This document shows, in pieces, positions 17,874-28,300 of a stretch of DNA of 64,000 nt. The notes below the pieces were generated by a model. It worked only from the letters and a program-made list of their open reading frames with translations. It had not been told where the DNA came from and did no database searches. The position numbers and the translations under genes are program-made. Origin of the DNA: Methyloversatilis sp. (GTDB taxonomy: Bacteria > Pseudomonadota > Gammaproteobacteria > Burkholderiales > Rhodocyclaceae); NCBI RefSeq assembly GCF_030698125.1, contig NZ_JAUYNV010000025.1:310001-374000 (forward strand), given 5' to 3'. Within the stretch, counting starts at the first letter, position 1; the number at the start of each line of letters is the position of its first letter.

Positions 17874-20834
17874 ATGAAACGAATGCTCTTCAACGCAACG
17901 CAGGCAGAAGAACTGCGCGTTGCGATTGTTGATGGACAGAAACTTGTAGACCTCGACATCGAGTCATCCAGCAAGGAACAGCGAAAAAGCAATATATACA
18001 AGGCGGTCATCACCCGGATCGAACCCAGTCTCGAAGCCTGCTTCGTCGACTACGGTGCCGACCGCCACGGCTTCCTGCCGTTCAAGGAAGTCTCCAAGGT
18101 CTTTTTCAAGGCTGATCTGGAGCCCGGCCGTGCCCGCATCCAGGACGCGCTGCACGTCGGCCAGGAACTGATCGTCCAGATCGACAAGGATGAACGCGGC
18201 AGCAAGGGCGCCGCGCTGACCACCTTCATTTCGCTGGCCGGCCGCTACCTGGTGCTGATGCCGAACAATCCGCGTGGCGGCGGCGTGTCGCGCCGGGTCG
18301 AGGGCGACGATCGCGCCGAGCTGCGTGAAACGATGGACCAGCTCGAAGTGCCCGCCGGCATGAGCCTGATTGCACGCACTGCCGGCATCGGCCGCAACGC
18401 CGAAGAGCTGCAGTGGGACCTGAATTACCTGCTGCAGTTGTGGACCGCGATCGAAGGTGCGGCGCAGTCGCAGACCGGCGCTTTCCTTATCTACCAGGAA
18501 GGCAGTCTGGTGATCCGAGCGATCCGCGACTACTTTCAGCCCGACATCGGCGAAATCCTGATCGACACCGACGAGGTGTATGACCAAGCCTACACCTTCA
18601 TGGAACACGTGATGCCCGGCAACGTGGCGCGCGTGAAGCGCTACCGCGACGACGTGCCGCTGTTCTCGCGCTTCCAGATCGAGCACCAGATTGAATCCGC
18701 CTACTCGCGCCAGGTCACCCTGCCGTCGGGCGGTGCCATCGTGATCGACCACACCGAAGCACTGGTGGCGGTGGACGTGAACTCCGGTCGATCGACCAAG
18801 GGCAGCGACATCGAAGAGACCGCGCTGCGCACCAACTGCGAAGCGGCCGACGAAATCGCCCGCCAGCTGCGCCTGCGCGATCTGGGCGGCCTGATCGTCA
18901 TCGACTTCATCGACATGGAAAACCCGCGCGCCCAGCGCGAGGTGGAAACCCGTCTGCGTGACGCGCTGCATCACGACCGCGCCCGCGTGCAGATGGGCAA
19001 GATCAGCCGCTTCGGTCTGCTCGAACTGTCGCGTCAGCGGCTGCGTCCGGCGCTGGCCGAGACCAGCTACATCCCGTGCCCGCGCTGCAGCGGCACCGGC
19101 CACATCCGGTCCACCGAATCGGCCGCCCTGCACATCCTGCGCATCCTCGAAGAAGAGGCGATGAAGGAAAACACCGGCGCCGTGCATACCCAGGTTCCGG
19201 TCGATGTCGCCACCTTCCTGCTGAACGAGAAGCGCGCCGACATCAACGCCATCGAGCTGCGGCACAAGGTCAACATCGTGTTGATCCCGAACAAGCACCT
19301 CGAAACGCCGGCGCACGAAATCATCCGCCTGCGCCACGACCAGCTGAATCTCGAAGGCATCGTCGCGCCGTCCTACCAGATGGCCGTGAATCCTCTGGCC
19401 GAAAGCTACCAGCCGCCGTCGACCATTCCGGCCGATGAACGTCCGAAGCGCATGGAAGCCGCGATCAAGCACCTCACGCCGGACCAGCCCGCGCCGATGA
19501 TGGCTGATCCCGCGCCGGCCGCACCCGTCGCCGTCGCGCCCGTTGCGGCACCGGCCCCGGGACCACGCGGTCTGTTCGGCATGATCGCGTCCTGGTTCCG
19601 CGGTTCCGATCCGGCGCCTGCGCCGGTTGCACCGCCGGTCGCCGAGCCGAAACCGGCCGGTAATCGTGAACGCAGTCCGCGCTCCGGTGATTCCGGTGGT
19701 CGCAGCCGCGGCCGTCGCGAGGGCCGCGAAGGTCGCGAAGGTCGCGAAGGCCGCGAGCCGCGCGAAGGTCGCGAGCAGTCGAATCGCACGGACGGGCGTA
19801 GTGAGGGACGCAGTGAAGGGCGCAGTGAGAGCCGTCCGGAAGGCAGCCGTGCTGAAGGTCAGCGCAAACCGCGCGAGCCGCGCACGCAGGATCAGGACAG
19901 CAACGTCGTCCAGGCCGAACGTGCCCCGCGCGAGCCGAAGCCGCCGCGCGAACCGCGTGAGCCGCGCGCGCCCCGCGAACGGGCTGCCAACGATGCGCGC
20001 GAGCAGCAGCAGGTCGATCTGCCGCTGGGTGCGGATTCGACGCAGCCGGAAAATGGTGTCCCCACCGAGGGCGCAGACGGTGCAGCACCGCGCAGCCGCC
20101 GCCGCCGTGGTGGTCGTCGCGAACGTGGCGAACGCCGTCCCGAAGGTGCCGAAGGCGGTGCCATCGGTGATGTCGCAGCGGTCGAGGGGGATATCGAAGG
20201 GGTGACGGCTGCTGCCAACGAAGCACCGGTCGACCTGACGGATGCCCAGGCGCCGCTGGCGCTGGCGGCCGCCGAGCCGCTCAAGGAAGCACCGGTGTTT
20301 GTGCCGGCTGCCGAACAGGTCACGCCGGTCGACATCGTTGCCCGCGCCGAACCGGTGGCTGCGGTGGTTGAAGAAACGCCAGCGCATGTCGAAGCACCGG
20401 AGCATATCCAAGCACCGGAGCATGTCGAAGCACCGGAACAGGTCGAAGTCCCGGCCCCGGCCGTGATGTCTGTTGCCGAAGCGGATGCAGTGGAGCAGAT
20501 CAGCCCCGAGCCCGTTCAGGCTGCACCGGTCATCGACATCCCGGTCGTTGTCGACGTGCCGGTTGTGCGTTCCGCACCGCCGGTGACCGATAGCGCCGAA
20601 TCGACGCTGGTGCGTGCCATGGAAAGCATCGGTTCGCCACCGATCCAGGCTGCGCCGGCTGACCTGCAGAGTTCGCTTGATGCAAGCGGCCTCGTCATGG
20701 TCGAAACACAGCCTGGCAGCAATGCAGGTCAGGCGGCGATCGAGCCCGAACCGGTTCTGCTGGGGCGTCGCCGTCGTCAGGCTCCGGTGATCGCCAGCGA
20801 GCCGATGCAACAGGTGGAAACGCGCGGCGAGTAA
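17874..20834 (+). CDS. rne: Ribonuclease E
   Basis: A 986-residue endoribonuclease, scaffold of the RNA degradosome. It starts MKRMLFNATQAEELRVAIVD after GGGAGAAG. An S1 domain covers about 37-120, and the catalytic DNase-I-like domain has VDVNSGRST and VIDFIDM (metal-binding Asp residues). The zinc-link is CPRCSGTG at about 402-409. From about residue 520 the protein is low-complexity: an Arg/Glu-rich RNA-binding stretch with GRE repeats, RRRRGGRRERGERR, and a Pro-Glu-rich tail. The long tail separates RNase E from RNase G. Confidence 0.96.
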   Translation: MKRMLFNATQAEELRVAIVDGQKLVDLDIESSSKEQRKSNIYKAVITRIEPSLEACFVDYGADRHGFLPFKEVSKVFFKADLEPGRARIQDALHVGQELIVQIDKDERGSKGAALTTFISLAGRYLVLMPNNPRGGGVSRRVEGDDRAELRETMDQLEVPAGMSLIARTAGIGRNAEELQWDLNYLLQLWTAIEGAAQSQTGAFLIYQEGSLVIRAIRDYFQPDIGEILIDTDEVYDQAYTFMEHVMPGNVARVKRYRDDVPLFSRFQIEHQIESAYSRQVTLPSGGAIVIDHTEALVAVDVNSGRSTKGSDIEETALRTNCEAADEIARQLRLRDLGGLIVIDFIDMENPRAQREVETRLRDALHHDRARVQMGKISRFGLLELSRQRLRPALAETSYIPCPRCSGTGHIRSTESAALHILRILEEEAMKENTGAVHTQVPVDVATFLLNEKRADINAIELRHKVNIVLIPNKHLETPAHEIIRLRHDQLNLEGIVAPSYQMAVNPLAESYQPPSTIPADERPKRMEAAIKHLTPDQPAPMMADPAPAAPVAVAPVAAPAPGPRGLFGMIASWFRGSDPAPAPVAPPVAEPKPAGNRERSPRSGDSGGRSRGRREGREGREGREGREPREGREQSNRTDGRSEGRSEGRSESRPEGSRAEGQRKPREPRTQDQDSNVVQAERAPREPKPPREPREPRAPRERAANDAREQQQVDLPLGADSTQPENGVPTEGADGAAPRSRRRRGGRRERGERRPEGAEGGAIGDVAAVEGDIEGVTAAANEAPVDLTDAQAPLALAAAEPLKEAPVFVPAAEQVTPVDIVARAEPVAAVVEETPAHVEAPEHIQAPEHVEAPEQVEVPAPAVMSVAEADAVEQISPEPVQAAPVIDIPVVVDVPVVRSAPPVTDSAESTLVRAMESIGSPPIQAAPADLQSSLDASGLVMVETQPGSNAGQAAIEPEPVLLGRRRRQAPVIASEPMQQVETRGE
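19715..19840 (+). repeat. Tandem GRE/GRS repeats inside rne
   Basis: Short 9-12 bp tandem units (variants of gaaggtcgc and cgcagtgaaggg) encode repeating GRE/REGRE and SEGR peptides in the RNase E C-terminal region. They form part of an Arg-rich disordered RNA-binding segment. Confidence 0.7.
20391..20450 (+). repeat. PEH(V/I)(E/Q)A repeats inside rne
   Basis: Four consecutive 18-21 bp units encode EAPEHIQ, APEHVE, APEQVE variants in the acidic RNase E tail. The repeats are in frame, so they can expand or shrink without breaking the gene. Confidence 0.65.
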
Positions 20835-20864
20835 GCGCTCGCACCAAGTCGTCCGCGATGAACG

Positions 20865-20890
20865 GGGCCCGGTGGAAACCGGGCCCTTTT
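20865..20890 (+). terminator. Rho-independent terminator of rne
   Basis: Perfect 8-bp stem GGGCCCGG / CCGGGCCC with a 6-base loop (20873-20878), followed by TTTT, 30 bp after the rne stop. Confidence 0.85.
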
Positions 20891-20992
20891 CATGGCGCTG
20901 GCGCAGTTTTCGCGGGTATTTTCCCCGGGTCAGGCACCCCTGTTTTCACCGACACTCATCACCTTGACAACATTCACAGAGGAGAGATTTAC

Positions 20993-21508
20993 ATGCGTTT
21001 CTTTGCTGCACTGACAGCCCTGCTCGCCAGCGCGCTGGTGTTCGCCCACGGTCCGTCGCGACTCAAGGCCAACGAAACCATCACGCTGAAGGCCAGCCCG
21101 GACGTGGTTTGGGCCAAGGTGAAGGACTTCAACCAGGTGCAGGCCTGGCATCCTGCAATCGAAAGCAGCACTGCCACCGCCGGTAGCGACGTGGGGTCTG
21201 TACGCACGCTGAAGGTGAAGGGCGGCGGCGAAGTGATCGAAAAGCTGGAAAAGCTATCCGATGAAGAGCGCAGCATGATCTACACCGCCCAGGACGGCGG
21301 TGCGCTGCCGGTCACCAAGTACAAGGCCTGGCTGACGGTGAAGCCGGCTGCCGATGGCGGCAGTGAAGTGGAATGGCGTTCGGTGTTTTTCCGCGTCGAT
21401 CAGGGCGACTACCCGGCGGCTGGCAAGGACGATGAAACGGCGACCAGCACGATCAAGAAGGTCTACACCGACGGTCTGACGAACCTGAAGGCGCTGCTGG
21501 ACAAGTAA
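20993..21508 (+). CDS. Exported SRPBCC-family protein
   Basis: A 171-residue protein with a signal peptide (about 1-19, cleavage near VFAHG) and an SRPBCC/polyketide-cyclase-like fold: VWAKVKDFNQVQAWHPAIE near the N-terminus and a C-terminal helix with KKVYTDGLTNLKALLD. This fold binds hydrophobic ligands; the ligand is unknown. GAGGAGAG is well placed before the ATG. It stands alone between two terminators, so it is a single-gene unit. Confidence 0.8.
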   Translation: MRFFAALTALLASALVFAHGPSRLKANETITLKASPDVVWAKVKDFNQVQAWHPAIESSTATAGSDVGSVRTLKVKGGGEVIEKLEKLSDEERSMIYTAQDGGALPVTKYKAWLTVKPAADGGSEVEWRSVFFRVDQGDYPAAGKDDETATSTIKKVYTDGLTNLKALLDK

Positions 21509-21526
21509 AACTTCAAGCACAGCGAT

Positions 21527-21551
21527 ACGGGCGGCTTCGGCCGCCCGTTTT
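21527..21551 (+). terminator. Rho-independent terminator after the SRPBCC gene
   Basis: Stem CGGGCGGC / GCCGCCCG with a TTCG tetraloop (21536-21539), followed by TTTTC. The reverse strand could also serve the converging phosphatase gene, which ends at 21551. Confidence 0.85.
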
Positions 21552-22072
21552 CATTTCAGCTGCTGTGCCAGATCACGGATCAATCCGTCGGCAGCGTCCT
21601 CGATCAGGTCGAGCACGCGTTCGAAGCCGGCCGGACCGCCGTAGTAAGGGTCCGGCACTTCGTCCTCGTCGAAGGATTCGGCATGCTGCAGGAATAGTGC
21701 GAGCTTGTGCCGCAAGTCGTCCGGGCAGCTACGCTGCAGATTGCGCAGATTGTCGCGGTCCATCGCGTAGATGCGGTCGTAGCGGACGAAATCCTCGTCG
21801 GTGATACGCCGGGCACGGATGCGCGAGAGGTCGATCCCGCGCGCTGCAGCGGCCGCCTGCGCACGCGGGTCGGTGCGACTGCCGATATGGTGTGCATGCG
21901 TGCCGGCCGAGGCAAGTTGCACCCGTTCTGCAAGCCCGGCGATGTCGAGCCTCGCCCGCACGACACCCTCTGCGGTCGGCGAGCGACAGATATTGCCCAT
22001 GCAGCAGAACAGGATGCGCAGTTCGGCGTCGTCCGTATCCTGCCGGCTGCGACGCAGCCAGCGCTCAAGCAC
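21551..22072 (-). CDS. Low-molecular-weight protein-tyrosine-phosphatase family protein
   Basis: A 173-residue protein with the LMW-PTP active-site loop CMGNICRSP (CX5R) and the general-acid segment DPYYGG. LMW-PTPs dephosphorylate tyrosine, often on exopolysaccharide kinases, but no kinase lies nearby. The GTG at 22072 overlaps the ttcA stop (22065) and gives an N-terminal extension of about 15 residues before the usual LRILFCC; no closer start is visible. Confidence 0.9.
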   Translation of the reverse strand: MLERWLRRSRQDTDDAELRILFCCMGNICRSPTAEGVVRARLDIAGLAERVQLASAGTHAHHIGSRTDPRAQAAAAARGIDLSRIRARRITDEDFVRYDRIYAMDRDNLRNLQRSCPDDLRHKLALFLQHAESFDEDEVPDPYYGGPAGFERVLDLIEDAADGLIRDLAQQLK

Positions 22073-23015
22073 AGCTGCCGCTCGCCGCGATATCCAGCCG
22101 GACCGGAATGCCGCCCACCGCTTCGTCGTCCACCCAGCTGCGCGCAGGCAGTTCGACCGGATCGAAGGCCGTGTCGCCCTCGCCCACGTGGCTGCCCGGC
22201 TGCAGGCCGGCAAAATCGAACAATTTCGAATCGGCCAGATGCGACGGCACGACATTGCGCATCGCGGTCGCCATCGATTCGATGCGTCCGGGGTAGAGGC
22301 GCGCCCACTCCTGCAGCATGGCCTTCACCTGCCTGCGCTGCGCGTTTTCCTGCGAGCCGCACAGATTGCACGGAATGATCGGGTAGGCCATGGCGCGGGC
22401 GAAGCGCTCGATGTCGCGCTCGGTACAGTAGGCCAGCGGCCGGATCACGATGTGGCGGCCGTCGTCGCTGACCAGCTTGGGCGGCATAGCCTTGATCTTG
22501 CCGCCGAAGAACATGTTCAGGAACAACGTCTCCAGCAGGTCGTCGCGGTGGTGGCCGAGCGCGATCTTCGTCGCGCCCATCTCGCCTGCCACGCGGTAGA
22601 TGATGCCGCGGCGCAGTCGTGAGCACAGGCCGCAGGTGGTCTTGCCCTCCGGAATCTTGTCCTTGACGATGCTGTAGGTGTCTTCGTTTTCGATCCGGTA
22701 CTCGACGCCGATCGATTCGAAATAGGCCGGCAGGATGTGGTCCGGAAAGCCCGGCTGCTTCTGGTCAAGATTGAACGCGATCAGGCGGAAGCGCACTGGC
22801 GCGCGCTGCTGCAGGCCGCGCAGCAGTTCCAGCATCGTGTACGAATCCTTGCCGCCGGACATGCACACCATGATCACGTCGCCGTCCTCGATCATCGAAT
22901 AATCAGCGATCGCCTGTCCGGTCGCGCGTTCGAGCCGCTTGCGGAACTTCAGGAAGGTGCTGGACGGCGGCGCCGCGTCTGGCGACGCCGGCACAGCGGA
23001 AAGGACTTGCGACAT
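22065..23015 (-). CDS. ttcA: tRNA 2-thiocytidine biosynthesis protein TtcA
   Basis: A 316-residue PP-loop ATPase that thiolates C32 of tRNA. It has the PP-loop SGGKDS (residues 53-58) and two cysteine pairs typical of the Fe-S-binding TtcA ([10 protein letters not shown] and CNLCGSQ). The start ATG ([13 protein letters not shown]) fits the family; an earlier in-frame start at 23150 would add unrelated sequence. Followed by the phosphatase gene with an 8-bp overlap. Confidence 0.95.
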   Translation of the reverse strand: MSQVLSAVPASPDAAPPSSTFLKFRKRLERATGQAIADYSMIEDGDVIMVCMSGGKDSYTMLELLRGLQQRAPVRFRLIAFNLDQKQPGFPDHILPAYFESIGVEYRIENEDTYSIVKDKIPEGKTTCGLCSRLRRGIIYRVAGEMGATKIALGHHRDDLLETLFLNMFFGGKIKAMPPKLVSDDGRHIVIRPLAYCTERDIERFARAMAYPIIPCNLCGSQENAQRRQVKAMLQEWARLYPGRIESMATAMRNVVPSHLADSKLFDFAGLQPGSHVGEGDTAFDPVELPARSWVDDEAVGGIPVRLDIAASGSCA

Positions 23016-23190
23016 GGACACCCCGACTGCCGGTCTGGCACGCCGCAGCGCGCCGTCCGGCAACCCGATGTCGCCGGAACTGGCGTGGATTATATCGCGC
23101 GAGCCCGGGTGGCCGCGTTCAAGACCGGCCGCAGGGCGCCGTAGACGCACGGTATCGCAAACTCATCCTGCCCGAGCCGGAGACTTCCCC

Positions 23191-23412
23191 ATGAGCACTC
23201 AGAAATTCCGCCTCGTCACCCGCAGCGACTTCGACGGACTGGTCTGCGCGGTGCTGCTGAACGAGCTGGACCTGATCGACGAAATCAAGTTCGTGCACCC
23301 GAAGGACATGCAGGACGGCAAGATCGACATCACCAATCGCGACATCACGACCAACCTGCCCTATGTCGCCGGCGCCTACCTCGTGTTCGATCATCACTTC
23401 GAAATCGGCTGT
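23191..23412 (+). pseudogene. DHH-family phosphoesterase, 5' fragment
   Basis: The frame starts MSTQKFRLVTRSDFDGLVCA and continues to LVFDHHFEIGC, then a stop. This is the N-terminal part (about 74 codons) of a DHH phosphoesterase sometimes annotated as exopolyphosphatase-like: RSDFDG holds metal-binding Asp residues and FDHH is the DHH motif. The remaining sequence is missing here; a later part of the same family lies at 31179-31415, on the other side of the restriction/IS block. The foreign block begins between about 23397 and 23412. Confidence 0.8.
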
Positions 23413-23555
23413 TGAGCAAGCATTCATGCGGCCCTCCAGTTGCCCGCTCTGGGCCGTGGCCCCGTTCATCCCCCCTCACTTGAACAGCAGCTGTTGACCC
23501 AGGAAGTTGCCTCTCCGTTGCAAAGAGTTGCGCAGGCGCCCAGCCAGATCGGGGC

Positions 23556-25289
23556 TCAGTTGAAGAACAGCTGCTCTAAGGCCTGCGCTGACGGCGCGGA
23601 TTGCTGAATCGCCAGTCGGAGTGCTTCTCGGCTTGCATGGTCCATGGCCCGCACTGCGCGATAGACCCGCGCGCGCCAGAAGTTGAAGGGACTCACCCTG
23701 AAAGCGGCAGCCTTGGCCAGCGCCCGCTGTTCGAGACCGGTCATGAAACCTGCTTCGCTGTCTGCGATCACGTCTTCGCCGACCTTCTCGCGAAGTGCAA
23801 GGAATTCGCCTTCGACCCGTTCCTTGATCTTGTAGACCTCGTTCCAGGTGTCCAGCTTCTCCTGCCGATCCGCAGTGCCGCCTTGAAGTTCGACTACAAC
23901 CCGCGGGAAAACGTCGGTGTCGTCGATCGTGACCTGAATCTCCGCCGGCAAGGCGGACTCAGTCCATGGCGAGAAGCTGAGTCGGCGCAGGCCGTTCTTG
24001 TGCAGCAAGTCCTTCGCCAACTTGGACTTGGAGTTGCACGTATGGCAGATCGGCAGCAGGTTGCCCGGATGGACACCAAAAAGCGGGTAGTCGTCTTTCG
24101 CCAGCAAATGGTCGTACGGACCGCGCCATTGCTCGTTGTCGTCGACGCCCGACCGGATTTGCGCCAGGTAAACCCACACTTCCTGCGTGCTGCCCGTCGC
24201 GGCCTCGCTCACCTTCTGGAAGAACAGCACATTGGTCTTCACCCCCTGGGCGTAGAAGATGCCGGTGGGCAGGCGCAGCAGGGTGTGCAACCGACACTTG
24301 TTCATCAGGGCGCGGCGGATGTCGGCGCCGACGCCGGCTTCGAACAGCACGTTGTCGGGCAGCACCACGGCGGCCCGCCCACCGTCGCGCAGGTGGCGCA
24401 CGATGTGCTGCAGGAAGGCCAACTGCTTGTTGCCGGTGGCAAAGGTGAGGTCGTCGCGCGTGGGGCCCCCGCCACCCTTGGCGGTGCCGAAAGGCGGGTT
24501 GCTCAGGATGATGTGGCTCTTGGGCAGCGCGCTGCCGGCACTGCCCAGCGTGTTGCCCACGTGCACCACGCCTTCATCGTCCCCTTCCATGCCGTGCAAC
24601 AGGCAGTTCATCAGCGCCAAGCGTCGCGTCCCGGGCACCAGCTCCATGCCCAGGAAGGCCTGGTTGCGCTGGAACTTGATCTGCCGCTCGGGAAGGTCGT
24701 ACAGATCGTTTGTGTGGTCCTTGATGTAGCGGTCGGCTGCGATCAGGAAGCCGGCAGTTCCTGCGGCAGGGTCTTGCACGGTTTCACCGGGCTGGGGCCG
24801 GATCACCTTGACGATGGCGTCGATCAGCGGGCGTGGCGTGAAGTATTGGCCGGCGCCGCTCTTGGTTTCGCTGGCGTTCTTCTCCAGCAAGCCTTCGTAC
24901 AGGTCGCCCAGGCCGTCCTGCCGTGCGCTGAACCAGTCGATGCCGTCCAGGCTCTTGACCAGTTGCTCAAGGTGTCGCGGCTCTTTCAGGCTGGTCTGTG
25001 CGTCGGCGTAGATGGCGGCAATCAGCTTGTCTTCGCTGGTGGAAAGCTTCAGCAACGTTTCACGGTAGTGGCGCAGCAGATTCAGGCCGCTCTTGTCTCG
25101 CAGCTCAGGCCAGCGTGCATAAGACGGCAGCTTGTGGTTCTGCAGCAAGCCGCTTTCGGTGTTCTCGTGCTCCATCTTGATGAAGAGCAGCAGCACCAGT
25201 TCGGTGACGTAGTCGCTGTAGTTGATGCCGTCGTCGCGAAGCACGTCGCACAGGTTCCAGAGTTTCTGGACGATGTCTTGGGTAGTCAT
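23556..25289 (-). CDS. hsdM: Type I restriction-modification methyltransferase HsdM fused to an HNH-like C-terminal part
   Basis: 577 residues. Residues about 1-372 are a normal HsdM: N-terminal helical domain, SAM motif I DPAAGTAGFL and catalytic NPPFGT. After EVWVY (about residue 373) the expected HsdM tail is absent and is replaced by an HNH-nuclease-like sequence, with DHLLAKDDYPLFGVHPGNLL followed by PICHTCNSKSK, i.e. the His, Asn and Cys pair of an HNH motif. No usual upstream CxxC is present. Most likely a deletion removed the HsdM C-terminus, hsdS and the front of an HNH gene. Methylase activity without HsdS is doubtful. Confidence 0.8.
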   Translation of the reverse strand: MTTQDIVQKLWNLCDVLRDDGINYSDYVTELVLLLFIKMEHENTESGLLQNHKLPSYARWPELRDKSGLNLLRHYRETLLKLSTSEDKLIAAIYADAQTSLKEPRHLEQLVKSLDGIDWFSARQDGLGDLYEGLLEKNASETKSGAGQYFTPRPLIDAIVKVIRPQPGETVQDPAAGTAGFLIAADRYIKDHTNDLYDLPERQIKFQRNQAFLGMELVPGTRRLALMNCLLHGMEGDDEGVVHVGNTLGSAGSALPKSHIILSNPPFGTAKGGGGPTRDDLTFATGNKQLAFLQHIVRHLRDGGRAAVVLPDNVLFEAGVGADIRRALMNKCRLHTLLRLPTGIFYAQGVKTNVLFFQKVSEAATGSTQEVWVYLAQIRSGVDDNEQWRGPYDHLLAKDDYPLFGVHPGNLLPICHTCNSKSKLAKDLLHKNGLRRLSFSPWTESALPAEIQVTIDDTDVFPRVVVELQGGTADRQEKLDTWNEVYKIKERVEGEFLALREKVGEDVIADSEAGFMTGLEQRALAKAAAFRVSPFNFWRARVYRAVRAMDHASREALRLAIQQSAPSAQALEQLFFN

Positions 25290-25338
25290 GGGTTGGTGTT
25301 CTTGTGTCGTGCCCGATGGTGGAGTTTGGGGCTGATGG

Positions 25339-28300
25339 TCAGGCGGCGGCTTGGGGCCACAGGCCGTCGGCCAGGGTGTTCATCACTTGTTCGAGCTGGC
25401 CACCCAGCAGCTTGTCCAACTGCTTGGCACCGCCGTCGTTGGCAAACGCGGTGTTGACGAAGCCATGGTCGATGACGATTTCGTGGGTGAGTTGTCTGGC
25501 CAGGCGATCCAGCCACTTGCGCTGCAGCGGTGTCCAGGCCTGGTGGGCGAATAGCTTCTGCGTGGCGCGGGCCACGCGCTGATCGAATGGCAGCAGCGCC
25601 TCGCCCAATGCGGCTTGGCGGATGTAGGCGATGACGCCAGCGGCAATGTCCTGGTTGCTCTGCTTGCGCCAGGCGGCCTTGAGATTGGCCTCGGAGTAGC
25701 CAGCACCATCGAGCAACAGGCGAACTTCTTTGAGCTGCTCGCGCGTGAGGTCGCGCGGGCGGTTCACCACGGTGGCGATGGCGGCTGACTGGTTGAGCTG
25801 TGCGCGCACAAAGTGGCTGAAACTGTCCAGGTAGTCCTGGGGCTTGGTGTATTGGCCCCAGCTCTGTGTGCGTTCACGCAATTCGTCGGCGTGTTGCGAG
25901 ATGACGGGCATGTACGCCGTGCCGAGCAACTGCTGTACTTCGGCCAACTGCAGCAGAAGCCGGGTGTTGTGGCGCAGATAGTCAGCGGCGGCCTGTGGGC
26001 CGCCTTCTCGGCCCAGATCGTGCAGGTAGCGGTGCAGATTCTGGGGCGCCACGCCCCATTGCTGTTCCAGCTCGTCAAGGCGCTGCCGCAAGGCCGGGCG
26101 CTTCTCGGCCTTGTGGGCGGCGTCGCGCAGCACCCGCATGAGCTTCTGGTTCAGCTGGTCCAGCACGTCGTGCGCGTGGCTGCGGTCGGGCGTGCTGCCG
26201 GGCGCCTCAAGCGCGGCCGGGTTGTTCAGCTCGTCGAGCAGTTGCTCCAGCGTGACCTTGGGGTCCTTCACCAGCGGCTGCATGGTGTTGACGGCCTGCA
26301 GCGTGGCGTAAAGGTCCACCGGGTCGTAGATCTTGAAGACGGTTTTGCCGATCTCATCGCAGCGGCGCGTGGCGCGGCCGATCATCTGCTCGTACAGGAT
26401 GCGCGACTTCACGCGGCGCATGAATACTAGGTGGCAGATGGGCGGCACGTCGATGCCAGTGGTGAGCAGGTCCACCGTGATGGCGATGCTGGGGTAGCGC
26501 TCATTCTTGTAGCGGCGGATGAGCTGGTCCACCTTGTCGGAAGCGCCGGTGATCTTCTCCACCGCAGACTGGTTGTAGTGTTCGCCGTGCACGGCCTTGA
26601 AGGCATCGCCCAGCAGGCGTTTCACCATGTCGGCATGGGCGTCGGTGGCGCAGAAGATCATCGTCTTCTCTTCGCCCATCGGGTCCAGCTCTTGAGCCAA
26701 CTGTTCGCAGATGACGCGGTTGAAGTCTTCGCTAATGACGCGCTTGTTGAAGCTCTCCAGTTCGAAGTGCAACTCGTCTTCGAGTTCGGCCGATTCGATC
26801 TCGCCGGTGCTCAAGTTGATGGCTTCCACCTGCTGGCCGCTGTCGAAATGAATGCCGTGGCGGCTGAGCAGGGTCTGGTAGCGGATGGGCGGTTCATGGT
26901 CGATGAGCCAGTCGTCAGCCACGGCCTCGCGGTACGAATAGGTGTAGACAGGGCGGCCGAAGATTTCTGTGGTGTGTCGCGCTGGCGTGGCCGTCAGGCC
27001 TACCTTGACGGCATCGAAGTAGTCCAGCACGCGGCGGTAGGTGGACAGGTATTGGGCCTGGTCGCGCAGGGCGAGCTCGCCCTCGGTCATGTCCTGGTCC
27101 AGCGTGTAGCCACGGTGTGCTTCGTCCACGATCACGCAGTCGAAGGCATCGACAGCGGGCGGGCCATCGCTGGCGAAGATGCGTTTGACCATGGCCTGCA
27201 CTGTTGCCACCTGAACGCGGGTTTCGGCCTCGGCTGCCATGTCGCCGAGTTCGGCAATGTTGTAGATCTTGGACAGCGGTTGGCTTTGCTCTAGCGGTGC
27301 TTCATTGAAGACGTCCAGAGCCTGGTCGCCCAGGGCTGTGCGGTCCACCAAGAACAGGATGCGGCGGAATCGCTCGGCCTTGAGCAATCGGTAGATCAGC
27401 CCGATGATGGTGCGGGTCTTGCCCGTGCCGGTGGCCATTGCCAGCAGGCAACTCGTCTGCCCGGCTGCCAGTGCCGATTCGACGGCTGCAATGGCCTTCT
27501 GCTGGTAGTCGCGCAGCCCGAGATAGGCAAATCCCTCCTGCTGCAACCGCGCCTCGGCATCGGCCCTGCTGCGACGCAAGTGGTCCAGCAAGCCGTCAGG
27601 CGAGTGGAAACCCTGCAGCGGCTTGGCCAGATTGGAGGCTTGGCGCACATCGCGGAACCACGTGCCACTGGCCTCAGGGCTTTGCTTGATCAGCGGCCGG
27701 CCGTTGCACGAATAAGCAAACGGCAGCTTGAAACTGCCGCCCTAGCCGTCGGACCAAGGCATTCCTCGGCCTTCGGCCAGCCAGGCCGGCTCATGCTCAG
27801 CGTTGAGGCCAAAGCTGCGGGCGTAACGCTCTGCCTGGCCGATCTTGCCGGCGACGTTGATGTTCAGGCGCTTTGCTTCCACAGCGGCCAGTGGCGACAG
27901 GCCGGCAAAGAGCACGTAGTCGGCACTCTGCTTACCTTGCGTTGGCCACTCGGCAATGGCCAGGTTGCGCTGGCGATCCGGCCGCGCGCCCTTAGCGTGG
28001 GTGAGGGCGTGGGTGTCGGCCTCCCACCCTGCGTCTCGGAGCATCTGGTCGATCAGCAGGCGGGTGGCTGCTTCGTCCATCGTGACCTGCTGCGCCGCCC
28101 GGAAGGCGCGCTGCGAGAAGCGCTGAATGTCTTGTGCAGTTGCTGCTGCGGGCTGGGCTGCAGCGGCCTGCAGCTTCGCGTCGAACTCCGCTTTCAGTGC
28201 GGCGTACCGGGTGCTGGCCTCATCAGCCAAACTTTCGTAGATGCTGCGCTCTTCGCTCGCGCGTGTCGCCAGGTCTCGCTCTTGCTCGGCCTGTGCTGCG

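Noticed and set aside
19715-19840. CRISPR-like short repeats
   Set aside because: Contiguous in-frame tandem units within rne with no spacers and no cas genes.
17964-20810. A 948-codon frame antisense to rne
   Set aside because: Low-complexity mirror of the RNase E repeats; rne has all catalytic motifs on the other strand.
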